Shown piece by piece: positions 1 to 6,553 of a stretch of DNA of 43,877 nt. How positions within the stretch are numbered: position 1 is the first letter of the stretch; each line of letters begins with the position of its first letter. The notes beneath the pieces are model-generated. The model had not been told where the DNA came from, ran no database searches, and was given only the letters and a program-made list of their open reading frames with translations. The translations under genes and the position numbers were made by a program. The stretch is from a virus, in IMG/VR virus record IMGVR_UViG_3300022214_000010, positions 1-43,877 of that record; one strand, written 5' to 3'.

Positions 1-807
1 ATTGAGCGGGTGCTTGGCGGAGACGTACAGGCCGCGCGGGGAGCGCAGGTAGAACGCGATGACGTCGGGGGCTTCGGCCTCGGGCATGGACTTGGAGAAC
101 CGGGAGCAGAACGAATTCGCCGCGGCGTTGCGCGCGGGCGCCACGCCCCAGCGCATGCGGTAGGCGGCGACGTAGGCCTCCCACACGAGCGCGCCGGCTG
201 TGGGCTCACCCTGGCCGTTGGGCTTGGCTTTGGTGGCGGGCAGCGTCGACTCAGCCTTCGGTCTGTGGGGAGCCGCCGCTGGCTTGGCCCCCGATCCCTC
301 GGGTACGGACGACGTGCCCGCCGTTGATTTGGAGGCAGGAACAGGTCGGGTTCCGTTATCGTCGGTCTGGCGTGATTGCCTTCCCGATTCCTGTCCTGCC
401 GTTGATTGGGCCGGCCCGCCCTTTTCCTTGGCGCGCCGCTCGGCCATGTAGTTGCGCATGTACTCGTTTTTCGCCTCGGCGTCGCGCTTGGCGCGGTAGA
501 ACTCCCACTGGGGGACGAAATACTGGAAGGCGTGCTGGTGCACAAGGCGCCGGCCCTCGTGCTCAATGCCCCTTGAGTCCGGGTCGGGCGAGGATAGAAA
601 CTCGATCGCCTCGCGGATTTTTTCGACCTCCCCGCCGATCACCCCGGCGAGCAGCTTCGGGTTCAGTTCCACCAACCCCGGAGCTTGCGTCTTGGCGATC
701 ACGTACGACCACACCGCAAACACAGTCGGCCCGGAGCCCACCATCGAACCCTCGAACAACGACTCGAAGATCTTGCCCCACCCCCCAAACCCACGCACCC
801 CGGCCAC
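1..807 (-). CDS. Replication-initiator-like phage protein (partial, runs off left edge)
   Basis: 269 codons are visible and no stop is reached. Residues about 8-105 look like a winged-helix region with the marks VFAVWSYVIAKTQAPG, IEFLSSPDPDSR and HEGRRL, followed by a charged helix (FYRAKRDAEAKNEYMRNYM). This pattern is familiar from the N-terminus of replication proteins in many Gram-negative phages. A Ser/Pro/Ala-rich linker then leads to a second helical domain (WEAYVAAYRMRWG, FYLRSPRGLYVSAKHPL) that also recurs in phage replication proteins. The GTG at 807 is preceded by GGAGGA lying inside the upstream stop, so translation is probably coupled. The role, opening an origin and recruiting a helicase, is inferred. 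A helicase or loader would be expected just outside the window. Confidence 0.72.
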   Translation of the reverse strand, partial: MAGVRGFGGWGKIFESLFEGSMVGSGPTVFAVWSYVIAKTQAPGLVELNPKLLAGVIGGEVEKIREAIEFLSSPDPDSRGIEHEGRRLVHQHAFQYFVPQWEFYRAKRDAEAKNEYMRNYMAERRAKEKGGPAQSTAGQESGRQSRQTDDNGTRPVPASKSTAGTSSVPEGSGAKPAAAPHRPKAESTLPATKAKPNGQGEPTAGALVWEAYVAAYRMRWGVAPARNAAANSFCSRFSKSMPEAEAPDVIAFYLRSPRGLYVSAKHPLN

Positions 808-811
808 GCGG

Positions 812-1021
812 CTATTCCTCCGTCTCCGTACTCACCGGGGAACGCCCCGCCAGCAAATCACGCATGATCCGAGTCCGCGCCGCAGCACGCTCGATCGTGC
901 AGTGCACGCACGACCCGCTCGAGGTGTGCCTCACCCCTCCCGCATCAGGATGCCTCGGGCACACCGCACCCATATACCGCTTCTCCCGCGCCCTCGCCGC
1001 CGCCATCCGATTCGTCTCCAT
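812..1021 (-). CDS. 69-aa Cys/His mini-protein
   Basis: A short basic protein with a compact metal-binding pattern: CPRHPDAGGVRHTSSGSCVHC, which puts Cys-X2-His and Cys-X2-Cys pairs about 17 residues apart, followed by a basic helix ERAAARTRIMRDLLAG. Small Cys/His proteins of this kind are common beside phage replication genes, but I know no tested function. The ATG at 1021 has an AGAGG ribosome site ten bases upstream. Its stop lies in the ribosome site of the replication-like gene, so the two form one unit, first in line behind the direct repeats at 1077-1105. It could be a zinc-binding DNA-contact protein; this is inference. Confidence 0.72.
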   Translation of the reverse strand: METNRMAAARAREKRYMGAVCPRHPDAGGVRHTSSGSCVHCTIERAAARTRIMRDLLAGRSPVSTETEE

Positions 1022-1576
1022 CCCCCAATCCTCTCAGAGATAAATAAAAAGAACAAGCCACATATCGAAACGGTTATTGTTAGACCTTGTTAGACGTTGT
1101 TAGACATCAGTTGGCGTCCGGTAGGGGTAGTTGGCCCAAGCAGAAGCAGGAACAGAAGGAGATCCAGATGCTTCTACTGAACTACCGCCTTAGCCAGTAA
1201 CAAAGCCCGCACTGAATCTACCACTCCCGCGGGACAAGCCCGCGGGCGTGTCAACCACGTCAAGACCTGTCCAAAATGCTCGAGATCCGGAAAAACACCA
1301 CGAAAAAAAATGGACGGTACTCCCTCGAAGGCCAGGGGGAGAAACCGGGAAAATACAACGGCCCAGGGGCCAGTACGGTACTGAATCGCGCGGCCGGGCG
1401 GGCGGGGGTGGGGGGCGACTGGCCCCACCCCCCCCCGCGGGCGTGCGTCGGCGCAGCGTGAGCAGCAGCAGCAGCAGACTTGACATAATGCAGAATGATG
1501 TTCCCGCAGCGCACCAACTCAAACAAATCAGCAGCATGCGACGGTGTGCTCATACGCTGCGCTAGCCTGTGGGCTC
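1022..1576. other. Intergenic region with hairpins and a G-rich stem; no gene supported
   Basis: Several open frames cross this stretch on both strands, but none has a good ribosome site together with a protein-like composition, and they mirror each other. What can be seen is structural. A hairpin at 1226-1246 is made of two copies of the palindrome CCCGCGGG around ACAAG. An inverted repeat has GGGGGTGGGG (1404-1413) pairing with CCCCACCCCC (1423-1432). The 12-mer CCCGCGGGCGTG occurs at both 1239-1250 and 1434-1445. A run of CAG triplets lies near 1461-1477. Lying between the small-terminase-like gene and the replication unit, it may hold an origin, a terminator for the gene to its right and the promoter for the genes to its left. 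Confidence 0.5.
1077..1105. repeat. Three direct repeats of TTGTTAGAC at exact 10-bp spacing
   Basis: TTGTTAGAC occurs at 1077-1085, 1087-1095 and 1097-1105, each copy separated by one base, so all copies face the same side of the helix. On the strand of the downstream genes the unit reads GTCTAACAA. The array sits about 55 bases upstream of the 69-aa and replication-like genes. Helically phased short repeats next to a replication gene are typical of iterons or of a cooperative operator. Which of the two applies cannot be told from sequence alone. Confidence 0.7.
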
Positions 1577-2374
1577 TTACTGCTCGAGGATCCGGCCAGG
1601 CGCACCAGGCGCCGGCAGGGCAGGCTTGCCCCGCTCGGCCACCGCTCGCATGAGCTCGCGCACGTCCTGCGACACGTCATGCACGACCCGCTTGCCGAAC
1701 ATACCCGCTTGATTCCCCAGCAATTCGAGGCAGCGCGCCGCGGTGGCGCCGTCGAATCGATACTCGCCGGTCGGCTCGCCGCGGCGGTCCAAGACGGCCA
1801 CGGAACGCGAGGCGCGCCGGTACAATTCGACCAGCTGAGTAAGTATCCACTCACGGGACGCGCCACAACTGGCGGCCAGTTCTCGGACCAGGTAGGCGGC
1901 GGCTTCGTGCACGGCTGGCGGGCAGGCGTTGCGCACGTTGGCGCGCCTGGAGATTCCGAGCTCGGTCAGGGCGTCGGTGTAGGTGCGGCCGGCGGCCATG
2001 AGCCAGGCGGTGCGCTGCTCGCGTGGGTTGAGGCGCTGGGCGAGGAAGGGCGGCAGCTGTGGCAGCTGTGCGGGATCTGGTCGCAGTGCGGAGAGGGAGG
2101 CGAGCTCAGGGGGAGGGGCGAGGGGGTCGGCTGGGATGGTCGAGGACGTTTCCCCGGATTTGCGGGTAGGGCTGGCCTGTGGCGTGCCTGGGAGCGGCGC
2201 GCCGGGCGCGGCCTGGGCTTGGTCGACAGGTGCAGCTGGTGCAGCTGGCGCGGCCTGTGGCGCCGCCTGGGCCCGCTGCGCGCCGTTCTGGCGCTTACGC
2301 TTGCGCCTTGGGCTCGAGCTCGCGCTCGAGGGCGGCGGGCTCGGTGGGGGTTGGAACTTGGGCGGGCTGGCCAT
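1577..2374 (-). CDS. Small-terminase-like DNA-binding protein
   Basis: A 265-aa protein in two parts. Residues 1-115 are low-complexity Pro/Ala/Gln with a basic patch (RRKRKRQ). Residues about 116-150 look like a helix-turn-helix (REQRTAWLMAAGRTYTDAL, then LGISRRANVR). Residues 175-230 carry WILTQLVELYRRA, DRRGEPTGEYRFDG and CLELLGNQAGMFGKR, a tail typical of small terminase subunits, which mark the packaging site on phage DNA. The start at 2374 is chosen for a GGAG site ten bases upstream; it overlaps the gene before it by 80 bases. No large terminase lies next to it, which is unusual, so another DNA-binding role remains possible. The long low-complexity N-terminus is also odd for the family. 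Confidence 0.62.
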   Translation of the reverse strand: MASPPKFQPPPSPPPSSASSSPRRKRKRQNGAQRAQAAPQAAPAAPAAPVDQAQAAPGAPLPGTPQASPTRKSGETSSTIPADPLAPPPELASLSALRPDPAQLPQLPPFLAQRLNPREQRTAWLMAAGRTYTDALTELGISRRANVRNACPPAVHEAAAYLVRELAASCGASREWILTQLVELYRRASRSVAVLDRRGEPTGEYRFDGATAARCLELLGNQAGMFGKRVVHDVSQDVRELMRAVAERGKPALPAPGAPGRILEQ

Positions 2375-2690
2375 CGGGCGGGATCTCCAGGGAATCGGAC
2401 AGTGCATCCAGGCCGGCGGCGAGCTCGCGCAGCGCGCGGGCGACGTCTCGGCCCTTGGCGCTCCTGGTCAGGTCCAGGTTGAGGCCGGCGCCCTGGTCGC
2501 CGATCCCGGTACGGAATGCCAGCGTGAAGCGCCAGGCCTCGGGCAGTGCGTTGCGATCAGGGCGGATGCGCACCAGGACGACGCCGGCCAGCTGGGGGAA
2601 TGGCGCGGCCTGGGCGCGGGCGAGCTCGGGCCGCGCCGCCTGTGCTCCGAGCGGTTGACCGTTCGCGCCGACGAGCGGCGCGGCGCTCAC
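2295..2690 (-). CDS. 131-aa protein of unknown function
   Basis: The start is GTG at 2690, overlapping the stop of the 71-aa gene as GTGA. The middle reads as a soluble domain (VVLVRIRPDRNALPEAWRF, TGIGDQGAGLNLDL), followed by a helix (DVARALRELAAGLDALSDSL) and a Pro/Glu-rich tail. I do not recognise a family. It is the second of three coupled genes (71-aa, this, small-terminase-like) and its last 80 bases overlap the next gene. A role in DNA handling or packaging is suggested only by position. An upstream extension of the frame exists but would run through the whole 71-aa gene and is rejected. Confidence 0.6.
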   Translation of the reverse strand: MSAAPLVGANGQPLGAQAARPELARAQAAPFPQLAGVVLVRIRPDRNALPEAWRFTLAFRTGIGDQGAGLNLDLTRSAKGRDVARALRELAAGLDALSDSLEIPPDGQPAQVPTPTEPAALERELEPKAQA

Positions 2691-2902
2691 CGGCGCGGGG
2701 TCAGGCTGTTGCGGGTCTGGGACTTGGCGAAGCCGCGGCCGGGCTGTTGCGCGCCCTTGGGCGGGTCCATGCGCGCGCCGCGCTCGCTCGAGCCGCCGCC
2801 CTGGTTGACGGTGCTCGGGCTGTTCCTGGTCTGGCTGTTGCTGAGGCCTTTGCCCGGTTGCTGCGCGCCCTTGGGCGGGGCGTATCCCTTTCCGGCTGGC
2901 AT
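2687..2902 (-). CDS. 71-aa protein with two copies of a 20-residue repeat
   Basis: A small, basic, Gly/Gln/Ser-rich protein with no hydrophobic core, probably disordered. It contains two copies of the unit PPKGAQQPG[KR]G followed by [LF][SA][NK]SQTRNS, at residues 9-28 and 47-66. The repeat is also visible in the DNA. The ATG at 2902 has an AGGAG site nine bases upstream. It is the first gene after the palindrome-rich control region, and its stop overlaps the GTG of the next gene. I do not know the family. A peptide that binds DNA, RNA or a partner repeatedly is one guess, with no direct evidence. Confidence 0.62.
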   Translation of the reverse strand: MPAGKGYAPPKGAQQPGKGLSNSQTRNSPSTVNQGGGSSERGARMDPPKGAQQPGRGFAKSQTRNSLTPRR

Positions 2903-2973
2903 GGTCGCGTCTCCTGGTTGATTTGACGAATTGCCCGCGAAGCGTACGCCGACGCGACGCGCCGCGCAAATCC

Positions 2974-3040
2974 GCGCGAGCTCACACCGGTTTTGGGCCC
3001 TTTGCGGGCTTTCAGGCCTGAAAACCGCGTGAGCTCACGC
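2974..3040. promoter_or_regulatory. Cluster of palindromes upstream of the 2902 gene
   Basis: Two perfect 14-bp palindromes lie three bases apart: TTTCAGGCCTGAAA at 3010-3023 and GCGTGAGCTCACGC at 3027-3040. A near copy of the second, GCGCGAGCTCACAC, lies at 2974-2987, with its centre 53 bp (five turns) away. They fall in a 215-bp gene-free gap, just downstream of the terminator of the genes to the right and upstream of the leftward unit starting at 2902. That is where an operator should be. No clear -35/-10 pair was found. Confidence 0.5.
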
Positions 3041-3077
3041 AAAAAAAGGCCCGCCACCGAGGGAGCGATGGCGGGCC
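3041..3077 (-). terminator. Rho-independent terminator of the 6390-3118 unit
   Basis: Read on the minus strand, GGCCCGCCA and TGGCGGGCC form a perfect 9-bp GC-rich stem (3069-3077 with 3048-3056) around a 12-base loop, followed at once by seven T (3047-3041). It lies 41 bases past the stop of the 132-aa gene and ends the unit that starts at 6390. Confidence 0.88.
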
Positions 3078-3117
3078 GAAGCTGCGCGCCCAAGGGGGCG
3101 GGCGCGCAGGGGCAGCG

Positions 3118-3516
3118 CTAGGTCGGCGCCCGGCGCTCGAGGCGCGCCAGCTGCGCGCGCCACCAGGCCACCAGGTAGAGCACCCAGCGCGGAACTTGAT
3201 TCAGCTGCGCCTGGGAGAGCGTCGCCTGCGCCGCGTAGTGGCCGGCGCGGCGCTCGGCGCAGGCGAGCTCATGCAGCGCCTGGAGGGTTTCCGCCTGGGC
3301 GCGATCGCGCGCGCGCAGCGCCTCGAGCTCATCCGCGGCCGAAACAAGGCGCCCTTGCTTGTACGCATTGCGCTCGGCGGCGCGAAGATTAAACAACACC
3401 AGCTCGAGCTCGCGCGCCTCGCGCGCGTAGCGCCTTGCCAGCTTGCGCCAGTAGCGCGCCACGTACGCGAGCTCGGCGCGCGTGGCGCCCGTCCTGATCA
3501 TCGGGCTAGAGCTCAT
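3118..3516 (-). CDS. 132-aa helical protein with C-terminal membrane-facing segment
   Basis: The protein is almost entirely helical and charged. Residues about 20-100 form a likely coiled coil (RREARELELV-like heptads, QAETLQALHELACAERR), and the end carries a short aromatic/hydrophobic patch (PRWVLYLVAWWRAQLARL) that could lie in or on a membrane. The ATG at 3516 overlaps the stop of the 48-aa gene as ATGA, so translation is coupled. It closes the ATPase-containing unit, with the terminator 41 bases beyond. I know no family. An association with the membrane mini-protein before it is suggested by coupling only. A longer upstream frame exists but would cover two well-formed genes. Confidence 0.65.
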   Translation of the reverse strand: MSSSPMIRTGATRAELAYVARYWRKLARRYAREARELELVLFNLRAAERNAYKQGRLVSAADELEALRARDRAQAETLQALHELACAERRAGHYAAQATLSQAQLNQVPRWVLYLVAWWRAQLARLERRAPT

Positions 3517-3659
3517 CGGCGCCACCAGGCGGCGACAGCGACCACGAGCACGACCAGGAGCGCGAGCTCGCCGTGCGCGTGCATGAGCTCGACCCCGTGC
3601 CCAGGGTGCGCCCAGGCGAGCCCGGGCGCAAAAGTGAGTGCAGCTGCAACGGTTTTCAT
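3513..3659 (-). CDS. 48-aa secreted/membrane mini-protein with HPGHG motif
   Basis: The start ATG lies three bases past the stop of the 267-aa gene, and its TGA overlaps the next ATG. Residues 1-17 look like a signal peptide ending in AWA, followed by HPGHGVELMHAHGE, which has four His in 13 residues, and then a membrane span (LALLVVLVVAVAAWW) with a basic end. If residues 1-17 were cut, the His-rich loop would face the periplasm. Small phage proteins with an AHPGHG start are familiar, but no function is established. Metal binding through the His cluster or a small lysis or exclusion role are both possible. Confidence 0.72.
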   Translation of the reverse strand: MKTVAAALTFAPGLAWAHPGHGVELMHAHGELALLVVLVVAVAAWWRR

Positions 3660-3661
3660 GG

Positions 3662-4465
3662 CTAGGCCTCGAGGTCAAAGGGGAGTGTGGCCGCCGACAT
3701 TGGCGGGGCGAACTTCTCACCAGCTGGCGGCAGATCCAGGCCGCGCGCCGGCGCCGCGATCGATTCCACGGGCTGGCCGTTCGCGTCCAGGTCAAGAAAG
3801 GCAAAGCGCGCCCTCTCGATCGCCTCGACGTTGCACTGCGCGACCACCACCGCGGCCTGCTCGCCCGCGTTCTGCACGCGCTTCACGAGCTCGCGCGCCA
3901 CCTTGCGCGCCTGGGCGATCGCCTCGGACACCTTGCGGCCTGCATCCTCGGACAGCATGCCGCCGATCGCGCGCGCCTTGGTGGCCGCCTCGCGAATCGC
4001 CTCGGGATCCGCGGCCTTGATTCCCGCCTGCATGGACTCCATGAGCTCACGCAGCTCGGCGCCGATCGCGCGCGCCGCCTCGACGTCATTGTCGGCAACG
4101 CGACCCATGAGCACGAACACTTGCACGCGCGCGCGCCGCGCCGACATGTTGAAATCGTTCACGATGCGTTGCGCATCCGTGAGCGCGGCCTGGAGCTCGG
4201 CCTCTTTGTCGCTCGGGCACAGCAACCCGAAGGACGACGAGCAGCACACGGACACGACCGCGGAGCGCGCCAAGCCGCGCGCCTTGGTCGCCCGATCAAA
4301 TTCCAGGGGGTCCGGTATGTTGCGCAGCGTCTCCCAGCGCGCGACCTTGGAACCGTCCGCCGTCACGTGCTCGGCCTCGAGCTCGGTGCGCTCGTAATCC
4401 ACCGCGCCGGAAACGGTAGTCTTCAACGACACCAGCAGACCCGGCTTTAGAACGGAAACTCGCAT
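3662..4465 (-). CDS. 267-aa helical partner of the AAA+ ATPase
   Basis: The first 60 residues look like a small beta-rich region (VSVLKPGLLVSLKTTVSG, YERTELEAEHVT). Residues about 85-235 are long amphipathic helices rich in Ala, Glu and Arg (EAARAIGAELRELMESM, KVSEAIAQARKVARELVKR). The C-terminus is Pro-rich. I recognise it only as a conserved phage protein that sits beside an AAA+ ATPase. It starts at an ATG with a strong GAGGAGG site, 15 bases after the ATPase stop. The steady pairing suggests a substrate adaptor or structural partner of the ATPase, but this is inference from position and helical make-up. Confidence 0.72.
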   Translation of the reverse strand: MRVSVLKPGLLVSLKTTVSGAVDYERTELEAEHVTADGSKVARWETLRNIPDPLEFDRATKARGLARSAVVSVCCSSSFGLLCPSDKEAELQAALTDAQRIVNDFNMSARRARVQVFVLMGRVADNDVEAARAIGAELRELMESMQAGIKAADPEAIREAATKARAIGGMLSEDAGRKVSEAIAQARKVARELVKRVQNAGEQAAVVVAQCNVEAIERARFAFLDLDANGQPVESIAAPARGLDLPPAGEKFAPPMSAATLPFDLEA

Positions 4466-4480
4466 GACAATCCTCCTCGA

Positions 4481-6052
4481 TTAAACGTCAAGACGCGGCG
4501 CGCGATTGCTCGCGCTCACGTCGGGGGTTGTGGCAGGGCGCGCGCGGCCTTTCGCCCACTTGCGCAGCGCGCTGATTTTCTCCGCTGCAGTCTGAGCCAG
4601 GGGAACGGTTGCGCGCGCTGCGACGATCAGATCCTCGGCGACCAGGGCGCGCTCCTCCTCGGCGAATGCAGCAAAGAGCCCCTCGGGCACCAGCGCGGCG
4701 ATTTCCGCGCCCGTGAATCCGTCGCACACTTTCGCCACCTTGTAGATTGACTCCAGATCAAGGTTGCGATTGTGGGTGCGCAGTGTCGCGGCGATGATTT
4801 CGGCGCGCTCTTCGTTGTCCGGCAGATCGACGAAGAAAAGCTCATCGAATCGCCCCTTGCGCAGAAGCTCGGGCGGAAGCGCGCTCACGTCGTTCGACGT
4901 TGCCACGACGAACACGGAGCCCGCGCGGTCCTGCATCCAGCTGAGCACGGTTCCCAGCGCGTCGGCGCTCGTGCCACCGTCGGCCGCGCCCTGCGTTGCG
5001 CCGGCGAGCGCCTTTTCAATCTCATCCAGCCAGAGCACGCACGGCGCGACAGCTTCGGCCACGCGCAGCGCCTTGCGAATGTTGCCCTCTGACTCGCCGA
5101 CATACTTCGATTTCAACGCGCCCATGTCCAGGCGCAGGAGCGGCATCGCCCACGCTGTGGCGATCGCCTTGGCGGTGAGCGACTTCCCGCAGCCCGGCAC
5201 GCCCACGAGCAAGCACCCTTTCGGCGCCGGCAGCCCGTACGCCCTCGCCTTGGGCGAGAACGCGGCGCGACGTGCGCCGAGCCAGGCTTTCAGCGCGTCC
5301 AGCCCGCCGACTGCATCAAGCCCGCCCGGCAGGGGGTCAAACCATTCGAGCACCTTTTCCCGGGCGATTACGCGGCGCTTTTCTCCCGACACGGTTGCCG
5401 GGTCGATTCGCCGCGTCGACACGAGCGATTTCGCGAAACACGCTTGCGCCTCTTCGGCGGTGAGCCCGACTGCAGCGTCGATCGCCTGGTCGCGCGTGCC
5501 ATTGGGCGCGGCATCCTTGCGCATATCCTCGGGCAAAGCGGCGATCGCCCCGTCCAGAATCGCGGCGACCTCGGAGCGATCCGGGAGCGGCCATTCGATG
5601 ACGATCGCGTGTCCGGCAAGCTCGGGCGGAATGTCCGACTGCGGGGTCAGCACGATGACGGCGCGCGCCTCTTCGCGCGGCGCCATTGGCAAGGCTCGCG
5701 CCAACGAGCGCAACGAGCGCAGCACGCTGGGGTCGCGCAACCATGCGGGAATATCGCGCAGCACCCACACTTGCCGCGCCGTGCTTTCCCGAATCTCGGT
5801 GAGCACGGCCGCCGGATCCGTGAGCCTTTCGCCACCCTCGCGCGGCTCGCCGGCGAAGTTTGTCACCCCCGTGGCGCAGTCCCAGAAGCGCGGCTCATAG
5901 CTGGCGGCCTGGGCCGCTTCGACGATCAGCCGCTCGACGCGCGCCTCTTCGCGCGTCACGATCCACAGCAGAGGATTGCGAGCGCGCAGCAGTGCCGACA
6001 CGTCGGCGGCGGCGCGCGATCCCTTCGATTGATTCACGTTTTCCATGTTCAT
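4481..6052 (-). CDS. AAA+ ATPase (Ycf46-like / spastin-type core)
   Basis: A 523-aa protein with an N-terminal domain of about 235 residues that lacks a P-loop (RNPLLWIVTREEARVERL, VWVLRDIPAWLRD) and a C-terminal AAA+ core. Walker A is GVPGCGKS near residue 283, Walker B is VLWLDEIEKAL near 338, sensor 1 is VFVVATSND near 377, and RKGRFDELFF near 400 carries the probable arginine finger. All key residues are present, so it should hydrolyse ATP as a ring. The layout matches phage and bacterial proteins related to Ycf46. The start at 6052 (MNMENVNQ) follows GAGGGG; a frame running further upstream would overlap the 110-aa gene. Unfolding or remodelling of a phage or host protein is the general role; the target is unknown. 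Confidence 0.88.
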   Translation of the reverse strand: MNMENVNQSKGSRAAADVSALLRARNPLLWIVTREEARVERLIVEAAQAASYEPRFWDCATGVTNFAGEPREGGERLTDPAAVLTEIRESTARQVWVLRDIPAWLRDPSVLRSLRSLARALPMAPREEARAVIVLTPQSDIPPELAGHAIVIEWPLPDRSEVAAILDGAIAALPEDMRKDAAPNGTRDQAIDAAVGLTAEEAQACFAKSLVSTRRIDPATVSGEKRRVIAREKVLEWFDPLPGGLDAVGGLDALKAWLGARRAAFSPKARAYGLPAPKGCLLVGVPGCGKSLTAKAIATAWAMPLLRLDMGALKSKYVGESEGNIRKALRVAEAVAPCVLWLDEIEKALAGATQGAADGGTSADALGTVLSWMQDRAGSVFVVATSNDVSALPPELLRKGRFDELFFVDLPDNEERAEIIAATLRTHNRNLDLESIYKVAKVCDGFTGAEIAALVPEGLFAAFAEEERALVAEDLIVAARATVPLAQTAAEKISALRKWAKGRARPATTPDVSASNRAPRLDV

Positions 6053-6057
6053 TCCCC

Positions 6058-6390
6058 TCAGTGATTGCCCCACGATTGGCCGCCGTCGTGACTGTGCACG
6101 CCTTGAGCGACCGCTTTTTCGTTGACCTTGACCCCGCCGATTGCTTCGGCGCGCGCGAGCGCGCGGCGCAGCGCCGGCGAGTTTTCCGCCCGCAGTCGCC
6201 GGTAGGCGCACAGATCCGTGAGCCCGGCGCGCTCAGCTGCGCGCCAGTTGCGGAATGCCACCGACCCCTGCGGCCCCACCACGAGCGACACCGACCCCGC
6301 GGCGAGCGCGGCCTCGAGTCGCTTTGTTGCCTCTGCAAGCTTGCGCTTGCCCTGCTCGGTCATGCTTTCCGGTTGCGTATCGCATGGCAT
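6058..6390 (-). CDS. 110-aa conserved phage protein
   Basis: A small mixed helix/strand protein with the recurring phage pattern LEAALAAGSVSLVVGPQGSV, AFRNW, DLCAYRRL, NSPALRRALARAEAI, GVHSHDGGQSW. I have seen this type often in phages of beta-proteobacteria, without a known role. The ATG at 6390 follows AGGGG at a good distance, and a second Met at residue 10 is less likely. It is the first gene of the leftward ATPase unit. Its promoter region is shared with the divergent rightward genes, so it should be controlled through the 17-bp inverted repeat. A DNA-associated role is only a guess. Confidence 0.78.
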   Translation of the reverse strand: MPCDTQPESMTEQGKRKLAEATKRLEAALAAGSVSLVVGPQGSVAFRNWRAAERAGLTDLCAYRRLRAENSPALRRALARAEAIGGVKVNEKAVAQGVHSHDGGQSWGNH

Positions 6391-6553
6391 TGTGTGCCCC
6401 TTTTCGCGTTGAAATTACAGTAAACGCTTTGCCCTGCAATCGGTTGACACGCCCAGTAATTGCCTGCGTTAGTGGACGCTCACAAACACAAATAATCCTT
6501 GCAAAGCGTTTACTGTATCGTTTACTCTTGCCGAACACAACCAGGAGGCCCGA
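6391..6553. promoter_or_regulatory. Divergent promoter/operator region with perfect 17-bp inverted repeat
   Basis: The arm at 6416-6432 and the arm at 6501-6517 (GCAAAGCGTTTACTGTA on the plus strand) are exact reverse complements, separated by 68 bp. Each arm sits at a similar place in front of one of the two divergent genes (6390 leftward, 6554 rightward). A further CGTTTACT at 6519-6526 repeats the core of the right arm 12 bp on. TTGACA at 6444-6449 is a possible -35 for rightward transcription. On the minus strand TGTAAT overlaps the left arm as a possible -10. One regulator binding both arms, perhaps by looping, would control both units. Confidence 0.75.

Noticed and set aside
1174-1565. 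Several open frames on both strands across the intergenic stretch
   Set aside because: They mirror one another, run through homopolymer and G-rich stem sequence, lack a good ribosome site, and show Pro/Gly/Arg shadow composition.
3805-4098. Small frames inside the 267-aa gene
   Set aside because: Out-of-frame shadows with Arg/Pro/Ser composition lying wholly inside a well-supported gene with a strong ribosome site.
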